In this document: positions 12,050 to 23,234 of the stretch, one piece after another | Position numbering within the stretch: position 1 is the stretch's first letter | Layout: each line of letters begins with the position of its first letter | Assembly (NCBI GenBank): GCA_903813345.2 | Contig: CAIIXF020000010.1 | Location: 13,647,181 to 13,707,180, forward strand | DNA from: Owenia fusiformis | Lineage: Eukaryota; Annelida; Polychaeta; Sabellida; Oweniidae | Reading direction: 5' to 3' | DNA: 60,000 bases | Translations under genes and position numbers: made by a program | Notes under the pieces: generated by a model | What the model was told of the DNA's origin: nothing | What the model saw: only the letters and a program-made list of their open reading frames with translations | Databases searched by the model: none

Positions 12050-12870
12050 AAGGTCAAAATATTTCCCATGATGCAGTTCGCGGAGGAACAAATTTATACT
12101 TCCTTGTTTTCCCTCATAGGTTTAACATGGGGATTTTCACACCTATTTTTCAAACGATATATTCGTTCATATTCCCGTACAAGAGTACAGAAAAAAGTAT
12201 TAGAAACGATTGATCTCTTATTAGTCTTAATATAACAGCTATTTTTTTCATTGTATTGATTCATAGCGTGGTGAAAACGATGATTGAAAAGTGAGAAAAT
12301 ATTCCGGAAGAGAAGGTCACGTGATCAGTTGACTAGTCGCCATTTTGGAGAAAACAATTCCATTCGACTTTCAATATTTTCCTGCCAATCTTACCGCACT
12401 ACAAACTGCAACATCGATGCAACAACTGAATAAAAGTATTCATCTTCAAATTACATTATAGAGTTACGTTGAAAACCCACAAACAACTGAGCAGTAGACC
12501 AAAGAAGACGCATCGCTATTATCTAGGTCAATCTGTTCAGTGGTCCGAAAGCAAATCTATAATACTCGTTTCCGAATTTGTTGGTCATTGTACAATCTTT
12601 TATTGATTAAACTCGGTATACTGACTATTAAAGCAATGACAACGAAGAATACTTCCGATGGTGTCATTGTTTATTTAGCGTGCGGGTGTAAAAACAAAAT
12701 TGCGTAATTAGTTTGGTTTAGAACTTTCGGGTCACGCAAATAGCTACTCGAAATGCATAATGGGAAAATATTGACCAATCAAATGTTGTCCTTTTTGATT
12801 GCTTTTTCAGTACATATTTGCGAACGTTCTGATTCAAAGAGCGAACCGCGAAAGGGAGAATTGTCTGATT
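12050..12870. promoter_or_regulatory. Candidate CpG-containing promoter region
   Basis: CpGs are visibly denser here than in the flanks. Within 45 bp lie an ETS-type CCGGAAG (12304-12310), an E-box CACGTG (12318-12323) and a YY1-like GCCATTTTGG (12339-12348), a combination typical of TATA-less promoters. A CCAATCAAAT site follows near 12776. The RhoGEF start exon is internal (it has an acceptor), so a promoter must lie upstream. This is the best candidate I see. No 5' exon with a clear donor could be fixed. Confidence 0.4.
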
Positions 12871-15470
12871 TGTCTTCATAGTACAGTACTAAATATGCTG
12901 TTTGGCTCTGTATTAAAATGTAGGTTTTTCTGTACATGTATCTTTATTGGAAAGTACATTAGATAATTAGTTACTTTGAATCTATGGTTATAGAGGTTGG
13001 AGTTGCCGTAATTAGATTTTTAGATGAAGCCAACTTCAGAGTATCTTTTATAGGCACTGTTCAAATGTTGACATATTGAAATATATTCTAAAGGTGGAAG
13101 GCTACCTTTAGAGTATACAGACACAGATAAATAATGGTGTCTTACGTTGCTGGAAACTAAACACAGATTTCATGGAAATTATTAACTAAAGCTACTTCAT
13201 AAGAGTGCATTGCCGCATTCCTTGTAAATCATAAATAATCTAAAAGTTATCATCGGTGGAATGGTGGATTATACAAATAAAGTTTAAATATGAGCAAATA
13301 TGATAGAAACAAGTTATTAGTTCTATTACTTATTACAAAAAAATAATACTCAAAAAATAATGATGTTTTTTTAATGATATGACAAGGTCACTTTGCTTTG
13401 ATCTTTGTAAATGGTTATAATTCTTCAGATTTACGTAGATATGGTTGAATATGGACTCAGTTGAAGTAGTTCTATAAATCTTATCTGAACATTCTTTAGA
13501 GGGAAGATCGACGCGGTGGTCAGATTATAACAACTGATTGATATAGGGGCAGAGCTTTGCGACTGGTTTTTCATTCAAAATTGACTGAATTGATAGGAAT
13601 TCTATCTCAAAACGATTGAATGAATTTGCCGAAAAAACTGATCGTGACAAAACACAGATGGTAGTTTATTGAATTTTTACGCTCAACTTGTGAATTCTTT
13701 ACTTATTTACGGATTCTTTGTCAGGATTTATATTCTGTTTAAGCATGTGTATCAAAACCTCAATTTAGAAGTTAAAAATATAACAGAATTTAGACAGCAT
13801 GATAAAAACACCAGCAGGGTTAGTCAGTAAAACGTTGTGTTATTAGCCAAATATTGAAGGATATTTTTAAATGGATGAATTTGTAGAATATATATACAGA
13901 TAAAAATACCCGAATTCTGGCAGCTGGCTGAAATGATATTAAGTTAAGCTTTTGCAATATATGAATTGAACTGGCTTTAGATAAGGAAGTAGTTTATGAA
14001 TAGAGAACTTGACCCTAACCTGGACATGGTCAATCAGGATGAAGACAGGCTACTTCTGGCCTGGGGGATTACTTGATCACTTTATGATAGATTCAAGTAT
14101 TCACCTGCACTGAAACAAGCTCATGCCATATAAAAGAGATATCATTATGAACATCCGTTAAATTGAATAACAAATCATAAACTTACACTATATCAATTTA
14201 CATGTGCGTGTAGCAGAATTCATTATTTGTTCATGAGGTGATAATGATGAGAGACGCTAAATAATTCGATTTGGTGATATCAAACTTGGATTTCTCTTAC
14301 CATGAAGCGAAGAAGTTAATAGCAAATGAAGCTCTCTTTTAAGTGGTGAAAATCTCAAAAAGACAAATTGTTCTAGAGAGAAATCTTGAGTATGGTAGCA
14401 AGTTTGTAATCCTTAGGACTGGATAACGGATTATGATATTGTAATATGTATATTCTTATTATGACACCTGGGTAATGTATAAGCCTGATAAAAGTATTTG
14501 TTTTGCGATCTAGGTATTATGAACGCGAATGTATCCATAGTATCTCTGTTAATAGACTACTATAGGTGAAATTGAGGACATTTTATAGTTGATTAAATCT
14601 GGTAATGGATTTGACTGTTGCCATTTGGATATAATCAAATTGGACATGAACAGAAAGAGTTTTATTTTGAAACAAGATGCAGAAAAGGACAATATAAATG
14701 GACAAGTATATGTTACTGAGAGTTGCATTTGAAAATAGAAACCACGAAGGGTTATATGTTAAAACAAGGATGTAAAATGATAGAGCAGGCCGTATTACCT
14801 CTGTGCACTTGAAATTAACCACCACAGTTTATATCAGTATGTAACAACGTGATTGTGATTATAAGTTCCTGGGGACCTAGGGACCTGGGGACATACCGCT
14901 TCACAATGCAGAAAAAAGTAATTATGCAGAAGTCGAGGATTACAAAACATGATTAAAGAACTTAGAGACATCAGGATTCAGGTATCAGATTTTTTACCTG
15001 AATCTTAAATGATATGCTTTGGATTTTTGTTATTATTACAGAATCACAAGAATGGTGAAAGGTAAAGTTCTATTACAGTTGCTGTTCCTCCACTTGGAAT
15101 TTGATATAATATTAAGACTTCGAACTTAATATTCCAAAAGTAAGATTGCATAAATTGAAAGTTAAAAGTTTATGAATAAATAAAGATAAATAATAGATAA
15201 AATATTTGCTGTGCATATAACAATGAGTTTCAGGCGTCATATCGTTAAACTTGGAAATGGATTCTGTGAACTCTATCGTTAATTCTTCGATCTCTGTATA
15301 TAGATGAACCTCTAATGGATTAAGTTATAAATAATTGATAAAGTTATTGTAAAATAAAGAATGTAGATTGGACTATTTTGTTGAGCAAAATAGTTAGCAA
15401 AATATGGATAAGTCTGTTAAATAAAAGATGACATTTAATACAATGATTTAATCTGGAAAAGGAAAGATCA
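12871..15470. other. Noncoding DNA, presumed 5' intron or intergenic
   Basis: AT-rich, with no supported exon. A small GGGGACCTAGGGACCTGGGG direct repeat lies near 14871-14890. The minus-strand frames at 14583-14825 and 15448-15663 are low-complexity. Confidence 0.5.
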
Positions 15471-15474
15471 CTTT

Positions 15475-15715
15475 CAAAACCATGGATTCAATATAATGGA
15501 TTAAGAAGCAAAACAATGGATTAAAGTAAAATAATTGAATAAGCTGTAAAACAATTGGCTCGGAAGATGTAAAACAATGAATTAAGATGTAAACACAATG
15601 GATTAAGCTTTTGATGCAATTGAACGAGAAGATGTAAAACAATGGATCGAGATATATAAACAATGGATTAAGATTTGAAACAATGGATTAAGCTTTTACA
15701 CAATTGAATAAGCTT
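15475..15715 (+). repeat. Degenerate tandem repeat, unit about 18-20 bp
   Basis: Repeated AAACAATGGATTAAGATGT-like units with drift and small indels (about ten copies). Confidence 0.75.
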
Positions 15716-15831
15716 ATCATCTATAATGTTCAGGATAGGATATCAGCGCCAGGAATCTGGTAGTCTCAGCCCCGTTCCTGAGGTTCCAGGTATGATTAAT
15801 TCTTAAATTTTGATCATACACTGTTAGATGT

Positions 15832-15863
15832 TTGTTTGTTTATTTGTTTGTTTGTTTATTTGT
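15832..15863 (+). repeat. TGTT/TATT microsatellite
   Basis: Runs of TTTG interrupted by TTTA. Simple repeat. Confidence 0.85.
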
Positions 15864-16212
15864 CAAGGTTATGTCACACTCAAATAAAATAGCTTGATCT
15901 CCATTCAGCCACTGTTTTGAGATGGCTCAGGTTTTATATTTCTACCATTATAAATAATTGGCTTTAAACATGCAGAAATCCAGGTAGCTACATTCTGATA
16001 CTCATGGCATCTTTCTGTCATACTTGAAACATCTCAGGGCTGAGAAGAAATGAAATGTCATGGTTTATCATGATGAGGTAGCTATATGACTGTGATACAT
16101 ATCCTCTCTGGGTCATCACCAAGCAGTAACCTGCGAGATTATCCTACCACATACTAGCAGACATTGATTGAATTCTTTCGGGGGGGATTCCAATTTCTAC
16201 ATTAATGCTTTT

Positions 16213-16300
16213 TAGCTCACATGGTGAGCTTTTGCAATCGCTCACTTGTCCGTGTGTCTGTCCGTCCGTGCGTCCGTCCATCAACACTAGTGGCACGTTT
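16213..16300 (+). repeat. AGCTCAC hairpin / CCGTC-rich repeat end
   Basis: The palindrome AGCTCACATGGTGAGCT is followed by GTCCGTGTGTCTGTCCGTCC-type sequence. Repeats of this look are widespread in mollusc and other lophotrochozoan genomes. It is used here only as weak evidence for the organism. Confidence 0.5.
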
Positions 16301-17285
16301 TATTTTGTTAAAAGTACTATATATATAGCAACACCTGATTTGATCTGAATAGGTGATTCTGACAATCAATACAAAATATATATGTATTTACTTAAAATTG
16401 TATTAGCTAGGGGGATGGTTCATGTTGAACTAGTAGGTGATCGACCTTTGGAATTCACAATTATATTTTTTGGTGTTGATACAAAATTAAATAGTGTAGG
16501 TACTCTATATGAAGTACTTGCATAGTTATGTAGGCATCTGGTGAGGTAAAAGCTTATATTAATTTTTTGAAGTGGTTAATAAATCATGTTATTTCACATA
16601 GCAACCACCAGGTCGAAAATTAATGGAAGAAAAGTTAAACGTTTGCTACAGGCTAATTTTTATGCTGGTTGGTTTACCCTTAGGCGCATAGTAATGAGAC
16701 TCCGAGGCCCGAGCTTGCTTTTACTAATTTCATAGTGAAATCAAGCTCTACAGTAATATGTAAAAGGTACGAGAATTGCATCTAAGCATTTATTATTGTA
16801 TCGTAAATTGCATCCCACTAATTTAATGTAACCCTTTTAATTTTGAGTCCTACAACTAATTGGGATTTTATGTCTCACAAAACAGCTTAAGTTGATTTTA
16901 TATGAGAGAATGAGACATTCTCTATACATAAACTTTTATAATTGAATAGAGATTGTGAAATAGCTATTAAATAACCTTATAAGACGGGTATTTATTTTTG
17001 GAGTTGGTTACAAAGTGTTGTTAATTTGAATTGATTGTAACAAATTGCTTTGGTAAAAGTGCTAGAGTGAACTTCCATGTAAAATCTCAAGCTTCTTGTG
17101 ATTTGTAGGATTCTTGGAATACAAAAATGTCTAGAAGGAATGTTTACTGTTAACGATTTATTTTGTAAATATTGACAAAATCTTGACCTTGAGGATTTAA
17201 GTTCATCATTTATTATACAGCGGTGATCTTGTTATCAAATTAACAATGGCCCTAATTAGTTTTCATTGAGACATAGATTTGCCTA
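16301..17285. other. Noncoding DNA, no gene seen
   Basis: AT-rich sequence with no repeat partner and no exon-like frame. Confidence 0.5.
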
Positions 17286-17286
17286 T

Positions 17287-17340
17287 GACACAGTTCTTGA
17301 CATTTTCTGTGTCAGTGACACAGTTTTTGACATTTTTTGA
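17287..17340 (+). repeat. Imperfect tandem duplication of about 30 bp
   Basis: TGACACAGTTCTTGACATTTT and TGACACAGTTTTTGACATTTT lie side by side, directly before the next MITE. Confidence 0.75.
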
Positions 17341-17345
17341 CTGAC

Positions 17346-17504
17346 CTTGTATTCGTGAATGCAACTAACGCCTGTCGGCAAATGGATTAACTTACTATTT
17401 TTTGACCAACTCATTTAAATATGAATATAATAGTGGCAGGTTACCCATAAAACGATAGGTTAATCCGGTAGCCGACAGGCGCTAGTTGCATTCGTGTATA
17501 CAAG
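17346..17504. mobile_element. MITE with about 45-bp inverted ends, 159 bp
   Basis: The left end CTTGTATTCGTGAATGCAAC continues TAACGCCTGTCGGC. Inverted, it matches GCCGACAGGCGCTAGTTGCA followed by TTCGTGTATACAAG at the right end. GGATTAAC is also shared inverted. The centre is AT-rich with no coding frame. No sure target duplication was seen. Confidence 0.8.
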
Positions 17505-17509
17505 CTTAG

Positions 17510-18595
17510 TTTTCTATTAACAGTGTGGCTATTGCAAAAGAGGCAGAATTAAATGCATGTTTTTTTAAATAAATCATGTATTGTTTCTTTTATTTCTTTT
17601 ACCTAAATCCTTTGAACCTGAGAGTTTAACTCTTACCACTCTCTATTCGTTTAAATCTGATATTTCATCAAATCAACAATGTAATCTGTAATTACGATTA
17701 TACAGGATATTTTGCAATTAACTCCTGGGTTCTATTGGAATTATCATTAAATATTAACGACAGTTAAGTTGAAGAGACAAATACAATGTAGATCACTTTA
17801 TGTAATGGGGTAGAATGCCAATGGAGCAGCAAAGAAAGTATCATGTTAAGTTCAAAAGATAAATGGAGATATTTTAATCTATTTTAGTGTATTTCCATAA
17901 GATGGTAAGTTCAATTTATCAGTGTTCATATCATAATCATTGCATGGATAGATAGAGCACAAGCAAAACATAGAATGGCTCGGTTTATCAAGATATTATA
18001 AATTAATTATTTGGTCTCATTGATGAAAATAGAAAACATGTTATAGCATTAGGAGAATTTTCACAGTTTGGTAGTCCAGAATCAAAAAATGCAACTGGGA
18101 ATCAGAAATCAGATACAAAGTCTTAAGTGGAAATTCAGTTCATTAAGATAGAGCAAAATCAATTGAGATATTTCCTGTAAATTTATCTACTGAACCGAAA
18201 TATGACTTCAAAGGAAATACGTACAAAGATGCTCTTGAACTTTGTTATAGAAACTCTTATTAATTCCAAGGTAATTTCATACTTGAAAAAGTTAATCAAT
18301 TGCATGAACATGAAAAAATAAGCTAGACACCATTGATATCTACTAATATTTAATCAATAGCGAGTAAACTTACCTTGATGATTTTACCAGTTGAATAAGG
18401 TACAAATAGGTGGGGGGTGTCACTGAGGGCCTTATGAGGTTGGAGAGTAAGGAAGTGTACATTCAATAATTCACAACAGCGCTGCCTCGACTTAATAAGT
18501 GCATCTTTCCTCATAGCATCAGTATTGTTATATATTGAATCAAATGTAAAAAGTGAATTACCAAGCTTCAAGTTTAAAATTATGTAACGATTCAA
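17510..18595. other. Noncoding DNA, no gene seen
   Basis: AT-rich. Nothing recognised apart from chance frames. Confidence 0.5.
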
Positions 18596-18596
18596 A

Positions 18597-18700
18597 TGAA
18601 AAAGGAGGCAAGGGAAATATATTTGAGTACAATCTAATATACCCTGTATGAAAAAGGAGGCAAGGGAAATATATTTGAGTACAATCTAATATACCCTGTG
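18597..18700 (+). repeat. Perfect 52-bp tandem duplication
   Basis: A unit starting GAAAAAGGAGGCAAGGGAAA and ending ATATACCCTGT occurs twice in a row (18597-18648 and 18649-18700) with no mismatch except at the last two bases, so it is recent. Confidence 0.92.
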
Positions 18701-18790
18701 CACAGAGCCTAGTTATTAACTACCCTCTGCCTAGTATAGACAGTATTACAGTTTAGCAACCCTGCCCCAAAGATTGGTGCCTTTGACAGC
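18701..18790 (-). repeat. R5 dispersed repeat, copy 1
   Basis: The reverse complement contains GGTTGCTAAACTGTAATACT, then TATACTAGGCAGAGGGTAGT and a CTAGGCTCTG end. It matches 37978-38072, which is on the other strand. Confidence 0.75.
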
Positions 18791-18825
18791 CCGAGTAATA
18801 AATCATTCCAAATCTACCACGCTGA

Positions 18826-18968
18826 CCCTTTCTCAACCAATCAGCGAAGTTGAAGGAACATAGTGCTAATTACCTGCTCATTAATTATGCGGTGGTTTTA
18901 GAGGAAATGACCACAAAGAAAGTCGTCCGTATTTCGACGGTGAACTCTGATTGGTTCGTTGAGATCAG
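18826..18968. repeat. Diverged inverted repeat carrying two CCAAT boxes
   Basis: TCTCAACCAATCAGCGAAGT and the later GAACTCTGATTGGTTCGTTG are imperfect inverted copies. CCAATCAG is at 18837-18844 and CTGATTGG at 18947-18954. It could be an old palindromic element, or a second promoter-like site. CpGs are somewhat enriched between the arms. Confidence 0.4.
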
Positions 18969-19416
18969 AGATTTATTGTAAACTGAAAGAGTGAAGACGA
19001 AGCTCTCTTTTAAGATGTGATGTCAAACGAATGCAAAGGGTAAATCTAATATGATATCCTTAGGATCCCTTGGTATGTGGTTCATTTGGTAAGTTCTTAT
19101 GGGAAGTCCAGAACAATTGTTCAGATAAACGGGTACTGACTTATTGTAGCAAATGGGCAGATTTTAAACATGGAAGAGAAAACAGATTTAGACCAAATTC
19201 ACTATTTTTTAACATTATATTTATTGTAATTCTCTAGTTACTTTGATTTTTTATGAAATTGATATGCACCTGAAACATACATCAATTGATTTTTGTTATG
19301 GAAACCTGTCTGTCTGGCTAGATAGCATGATTGATCAGAGTATCATCATCACTTGAGTACATGTAATATACAGTATACAGAACAGGTAATGATTTTATCT
19401 GTAGAAGTTACAGCCT

Positions 19417-19623
19417 CAGTGATCCCTCCAGCATTAAAGCAATCAGGCGTAGCACCCACCTGAGATTTTTGAAAATAGGCGTGTTCCCACCTGAAAATCC
19501 ATTTGCACCTACTTGAAAATGAGATAAATCATGAAAAATTGGCATATTTTTACCAATTTTGGTCTGAATTGTGAAAATGAGAAGTTTGCACCCACTTGAG
19601 AAAAAATCCTGTGGAGATCTTTG
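19417..19623 (+). mobile_element. R2 MITE (CAGTGATCTCC family), copy 1
   Basis: About 207 bp, homologous to 34553-34757 and, inverted, to 53097-53302. It shares CCAGCATTAAAGCAA, CACCCACCTGAGATTTT and GACCAATTTTGGTCTGAATT-like blocks. The ends are CAGTGATCC and GGAGATC. The flanks AGCCT and AGTTT may be a decayed 5-bp duplication. It creates a false minus-strand frame. Confidence 0.75.
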
Positions 19624-19725
19624 AGTTTTTATCAAATCCTTACCTTCCTCATACATGCTTCCTTCAGCATAAGTCAGGGGAAAGAAACTGTAGATTTCAA
19701 ACAAGACTAGGTCTAGCTGAGTGCT

Positions 19726-19895
19726 AGTACAGTCTAGCTACAAGATGCTAGTAAAATCTAGCTAGATGTTAGTATATTCTAGCTATATGCTAGTATAATT
19801 TAGTTAGATGCTATTACAGTCTAGCTTTGTGCTAGTACAATCTAGCAAGATTCTTGTACAGTCTAGCTAGATGCAAATGGAGTCTAGCTGCATTG
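19726..19895 (+). repeat. 21-bp tandem repeat, about 8 copies
   Basis: Unit GCTAGTAAAATCTAGCTAGAT with variants, each carrying two TCTAGC/GCTAG half-palindromes. The first unit is 24 bp and the rest 21 bp. Confidence 0.85.
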
Positions 19896-19899
19896 GATA

Positions 19900-20842
19900 A
19901 GTGATATGAAGCAAACTGAATACAACTTACTATTATTATATAATAAACAAATGATAAAGACATATGACTCAATTATCTATTTCATTCTGCATCAGTAGCA
20001 TACCAATTAATCATCTTCAAATCTTAACAAATCGGCAGAAAATTGCTCTCGCCGGTATAAACATTTGCAGTGTTTGAAGTTGTATTGATCTGGTGATGAG
20101 GCATGTGAAAAAGAAAGGCAAATGACTTTAGGCGGCTTGATCATCTGAAGCAGGGTGCTGTGACACTCATAAACGAAGCGACACATGTTCTTATGAATAC
20201 AAGCTTTAGAATGACATTGAAGAATCATCAATTCGGAAAGCAATTTAGGTTTTCTATTTGTAGAGGATTTTATGATTTTTTCAGTTTTAATTTCTCTGTT
20301 TGAATAACATGTCTGGGGATAAATCTGGAATTTGATTGCAATTTAAAAAATGTACTTGGATGAATTTTACGCCAGTTGATTTATGATATTTTTTTGTTTT
20401 ACTATTTTTTGCATGTACATGTTTTAAAGTCATCCAGGACAAATTATCCAGGTGACCTTTTAGGTGATGTTCATTATAAAAGCTCCACATAGTTTTCAAA
20501 ATGATTGTTATGATAATTTAGTTACCTATGGTTTGTGTCATGAAACATCTGGATACGGGGATAGTTAAAGGCAAGAGGTAACTTCAAAAGTATAAAATCT
20601 GTAAAAGTTACAGGACGTTCAGAGTTTTAAAGTGACATTAATTTTGTTTTATGTTAAGCTAAAAGTGAGTCTCATTGAGTGTGTAATTGAAATATAACAG
20701 ATTCATTACTATAATGTAACGTGGAAGAGTGAACATTTAAGGATATATAATATATGTGGAAATGTAGAATGCACTAAAGGTTTATGTTTATGGGAACTGA
20801 GAAATAGAAACATGAAAACAAAATATGACTGGAAAGTACATG
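19900..20842. other. Noncoding DNA, no gene seen
   Basis: AT-rich. Minus-strand frames at 20007-20243 and 20287-20499 have no recognisable protein features or splice context. Confidence 0.5.
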
Positions 20843-20844
20843 TA

Positions 20845-21033
20845 CAGGGTGATCCAGAAGTAACGTCAAAGATGTTGTAATTTCAAAAGTATTCATCAGA
20901 TCTTCATGAAATTTGGTATACATGTACCCACAACATTTCTGAGTTACCATCTCAAAGATTGGAATTCAATCATTTCATTGGTTGAAATTATGGTTGCTAT
21001 AGTAACCCGATATCGCGTAACCCGGGGCAAATT
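20845..21033 (+). repeat. Left terminal inverted repeat of the mariner element
   Basis: 189 bp, ending CCCGGGGCAAATT. It is far longer than the roughly 30-bp ends of classical mariners and includes a CGATATCG palindrome-like core. Confidence 0.93.
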
Positions 21034-21148
21034 ACTTAACGTGTAATGAGTAATCTCAAAATATCAACAAGATCTGAAATTGTTATATCCTCAACATTTT
21101 ATTTCACAACAATATAAATCATACTATTGCACAGTTACTAATAATAGT

Positions 21149-22383
21149 TCATTCTACATAATTGCCACCATTTGCAACACATTTCTCATGTCTGGATACC
21201 CATTCCTTGAACACAGAATTAAATCCATTAGAACTCATTCCTTGTAGGGCTAGTACTACGGCATTTTTCAATTCCTCACAGGATTGAAAATTATTTCCAC
21301 TAAGGTTTCTTTTTAGTTCCCCATACAAATAAAAGTCACTGGGGGCAAGATCAGGTGAATAAGGGGCATGTTCAAGTTGTTGAAATCCAAGTGTTTGGAC
21401 TGTGTTGCTGGTCAGGATTGCAGTGTGCGTAGGGGCATTGTCCCAATGCAAGATAAACTGCTGCAGATGTCCGGGACGCTTTTTCCTCAGGGAACGTTGA
21501 AGATCACGCTTCAGAACCTGAAAAACAAATGTTTAATGGTTGTTAACCAGTTGTTTCATTGATTGGATTTGGATTTGAATCATGGCCATGGAGTTATAAT
21601 TATATTGACAGTGAACAACATTTAAATACTTTAATTTAAAAATAAAATTCACAGTATGATGTATTATTAGAACAAATGATATCTTACCTTTGCAATGTAA
21701 ACAGCATTAATTCTCTGGCCAATGGGAACAAAATGGGTTAACACCATTCCTCTAATGTCAAAGAATGTCACAACCATTTGTTTCTTTTGTGGAATTCCTG
21801 GTACTATTTTAGGCTTGGTTGGTGTTGGGGAGTTGTCATGTTTCCACGATGAACTTTGTTGCGTGGTCTCTGGGATGTAGAATGATAGCAATGATTCGTC
21901 ACTCGTAATGATCTTGTTAAGAAAGTCATCTCCATCTCTCCGATATTTTGCAAGAAAGTCCCTTGAAGCCTTAACACGCCGGTCTTTCTGCTCCTGTGTC
22001 AAGTCATGCGGCACCCATTTAGCAGACACCTTCTTTAACAGACAGTTCTTTGTCAGTATCCGTTGCACAGTCCCATAGCTCAGATCGTGTTTTTCAGCCA
22101 ATTCTCTGATAGAAATTTGCCTATTGTCCATAACATCAGCTTCAATTGCTTTGATGGTTTGATCATCGAATGACGACACTGGCCTGCCTCCTCGCTGCTT
22201 GTCTACCACTTCATCATATCCACTGGAATACTTGTTAAACCACCTGTAAATGTTTCTCTCAGCAATGGCAGCTTTACCATATGCCTTCTTTATCTGTCTT
22301 ATAGTCTCTTTTACACCTTTCCCCAACTTTACACAGAACTTAATGTTTGTTCTTTGCTCTATTTTACTCTGACTTGGCGCCAT
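21149..22383 (-). CDS. Mariner (DD34D) transposase, two exons
   Basis: The transposase cuts and rejoins the element ends in the nucleus. Exon 1 is 22383-21688 (232 codons from MAPSQSK). Exon 2 is 21517-21149 (122 codons plus stop). Joined in phase 0 they give 354 residues, the usual mariner length. The N-terminus carries helix-turn-helix motifs, with WFNKYSSG and RGGRPVSS around residues 48-70 and ISIRELAEKHDLSYGTVQRI around 91-110. The catalytic triad is D162 (ITSDES), D258 (HWDNAPTHT) and D293 (SPDLAPSDFYLYGELK). Exactly 34 residues lie between the last two, the D,D34D signature of mariner. There are no internal stops, so it may be functional. Splicing is inferred from sequence, not seen. 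Confidence 0.93.
21518..21687 (-). other. 170-bp intron inside the transposase
   Basis: On the minus strand it begins GTAAGATATC after codon 232 and ends TTTGTTTTTCAG. Removing it joins ...VYIAK to VLKRDLQRSL in frame and restores the conserved LHWDNAPTH context. Without splicing the protein stops after six residues of intron. Confidence 0.85.
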
Positions 22384-22616
22384 CTTAAATTGGGTGGGTT
22401 AGTGTCCTTGGTCATGTTAGTATTTGTCATGGATGATGGAAGCAATTCAAAGAAATTTAAAGCTTTTTATGAATGCCTATTGTGACATCACAACTATTAC
22501 ATATTTGTTACCATGGCAACAAATATAAAAATCATAGAAAACAAACAATGAACATTTTCAAATGTTACTGACTTTTTAAATTAGAGAAATTCACAAAAAC
22601 GTTATGGTTTCTCTTC

Positions 22617-22805
22617 AATTTGCCCCGGGTTACGCGATATCGGGTTACTATAGCAACCATAATTTCAACCAATGAAATGATTGAATTCCAATCTTTGAGA
22701 TGGTAACTCAGAAATGTTGTGGGTACATGTATACAAAATTTCATGAAGATCTGATGAATACTTTTGAAATTACAACATCTTTGACGTTACTTCTGGATCA
22801 CCCTG
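22617..22805 (-). repeat. Right terminal inverted repeat of the mariner element
   Basis: Reverse complement of 20845-21033 with a single G/T difference. It probably also holds the transposase promoter, since the start codon lies 233 bp inside it. Confidence 0.93.
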
Positions 22806-22807
22806 TA

Positions 22808-23230
22808 GATGCTTTGATATAATGCATAGAAGTTTATAGGGTTATGGAAGATGTCAATTTGTATACAGACATTGGGGACATAAACATCATAATGAAATAA
22901 ACAAAAGAGGAGTTGTGTCCAGTTATAAATTTCAATTGGCACTTGTAAGATGAGGATTTTTGGAATATATTGAGTAAGAGCATACTCGTTTCTAGTTCAT
23001 CAAAGGTGATTTTATATCATTTGAACCCAGCTATCCTTGACTTTCAAAATGAAGTAAAAAGGGTTAAGGTTGATTTATGATCTCTCTAAAAGTTAAACAC
23101 TACCAGAATTCATGTATTCTGCTTTTTCCAAGAAGGGTGACAGGATTCACAGATGTATTCATGTTCTTATGTTGGCAAATACTGAAAGAATACATTCTGA
23201 TACTCATCACATCTTTCTGTCTCCAACCAG
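22808..23230. other. Noncoding DNA before the start exon
   Basis: No exon is supported. Positions about 23190-23223 (ACATTCTGATACTCAT then CATCTTTCTGTC) resemble 15990-16023, so a dispersed repeat may end here next to the histone fragment. Confidence 0.45.
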
Positions 23231-23234
23231 AAAA

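Larger units (their letters stand above)
20845..22805 (-). mobile_element. Intact-looking mariner element, 1961 bp
   Basis: The ends are CAGGGTGATCCAGAAGTAAC at both sides (right end inverted). The inverted repeats are 189 bp long (20845-21033 and 22617-22805) with one mismatch that I can find (about 20914). It is flanked by TA on both sides (20843-20844 and 22806-22807), the standard Tc1/mariner target duplication. It contains one transposase gene on the minus strand that is open throughout once a GT-AG intron is removed. The near-identical ends and clean frame point to recent insertion. Confidence 0.95.

Noticed and set aside
19408-19704. 98-codon minus-strand open frame with a partner of similar sequence at 34570-34755
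   Set aside because: The similarity between the two frames is due to both lying across R2 MITE copies, not to a shared protein.
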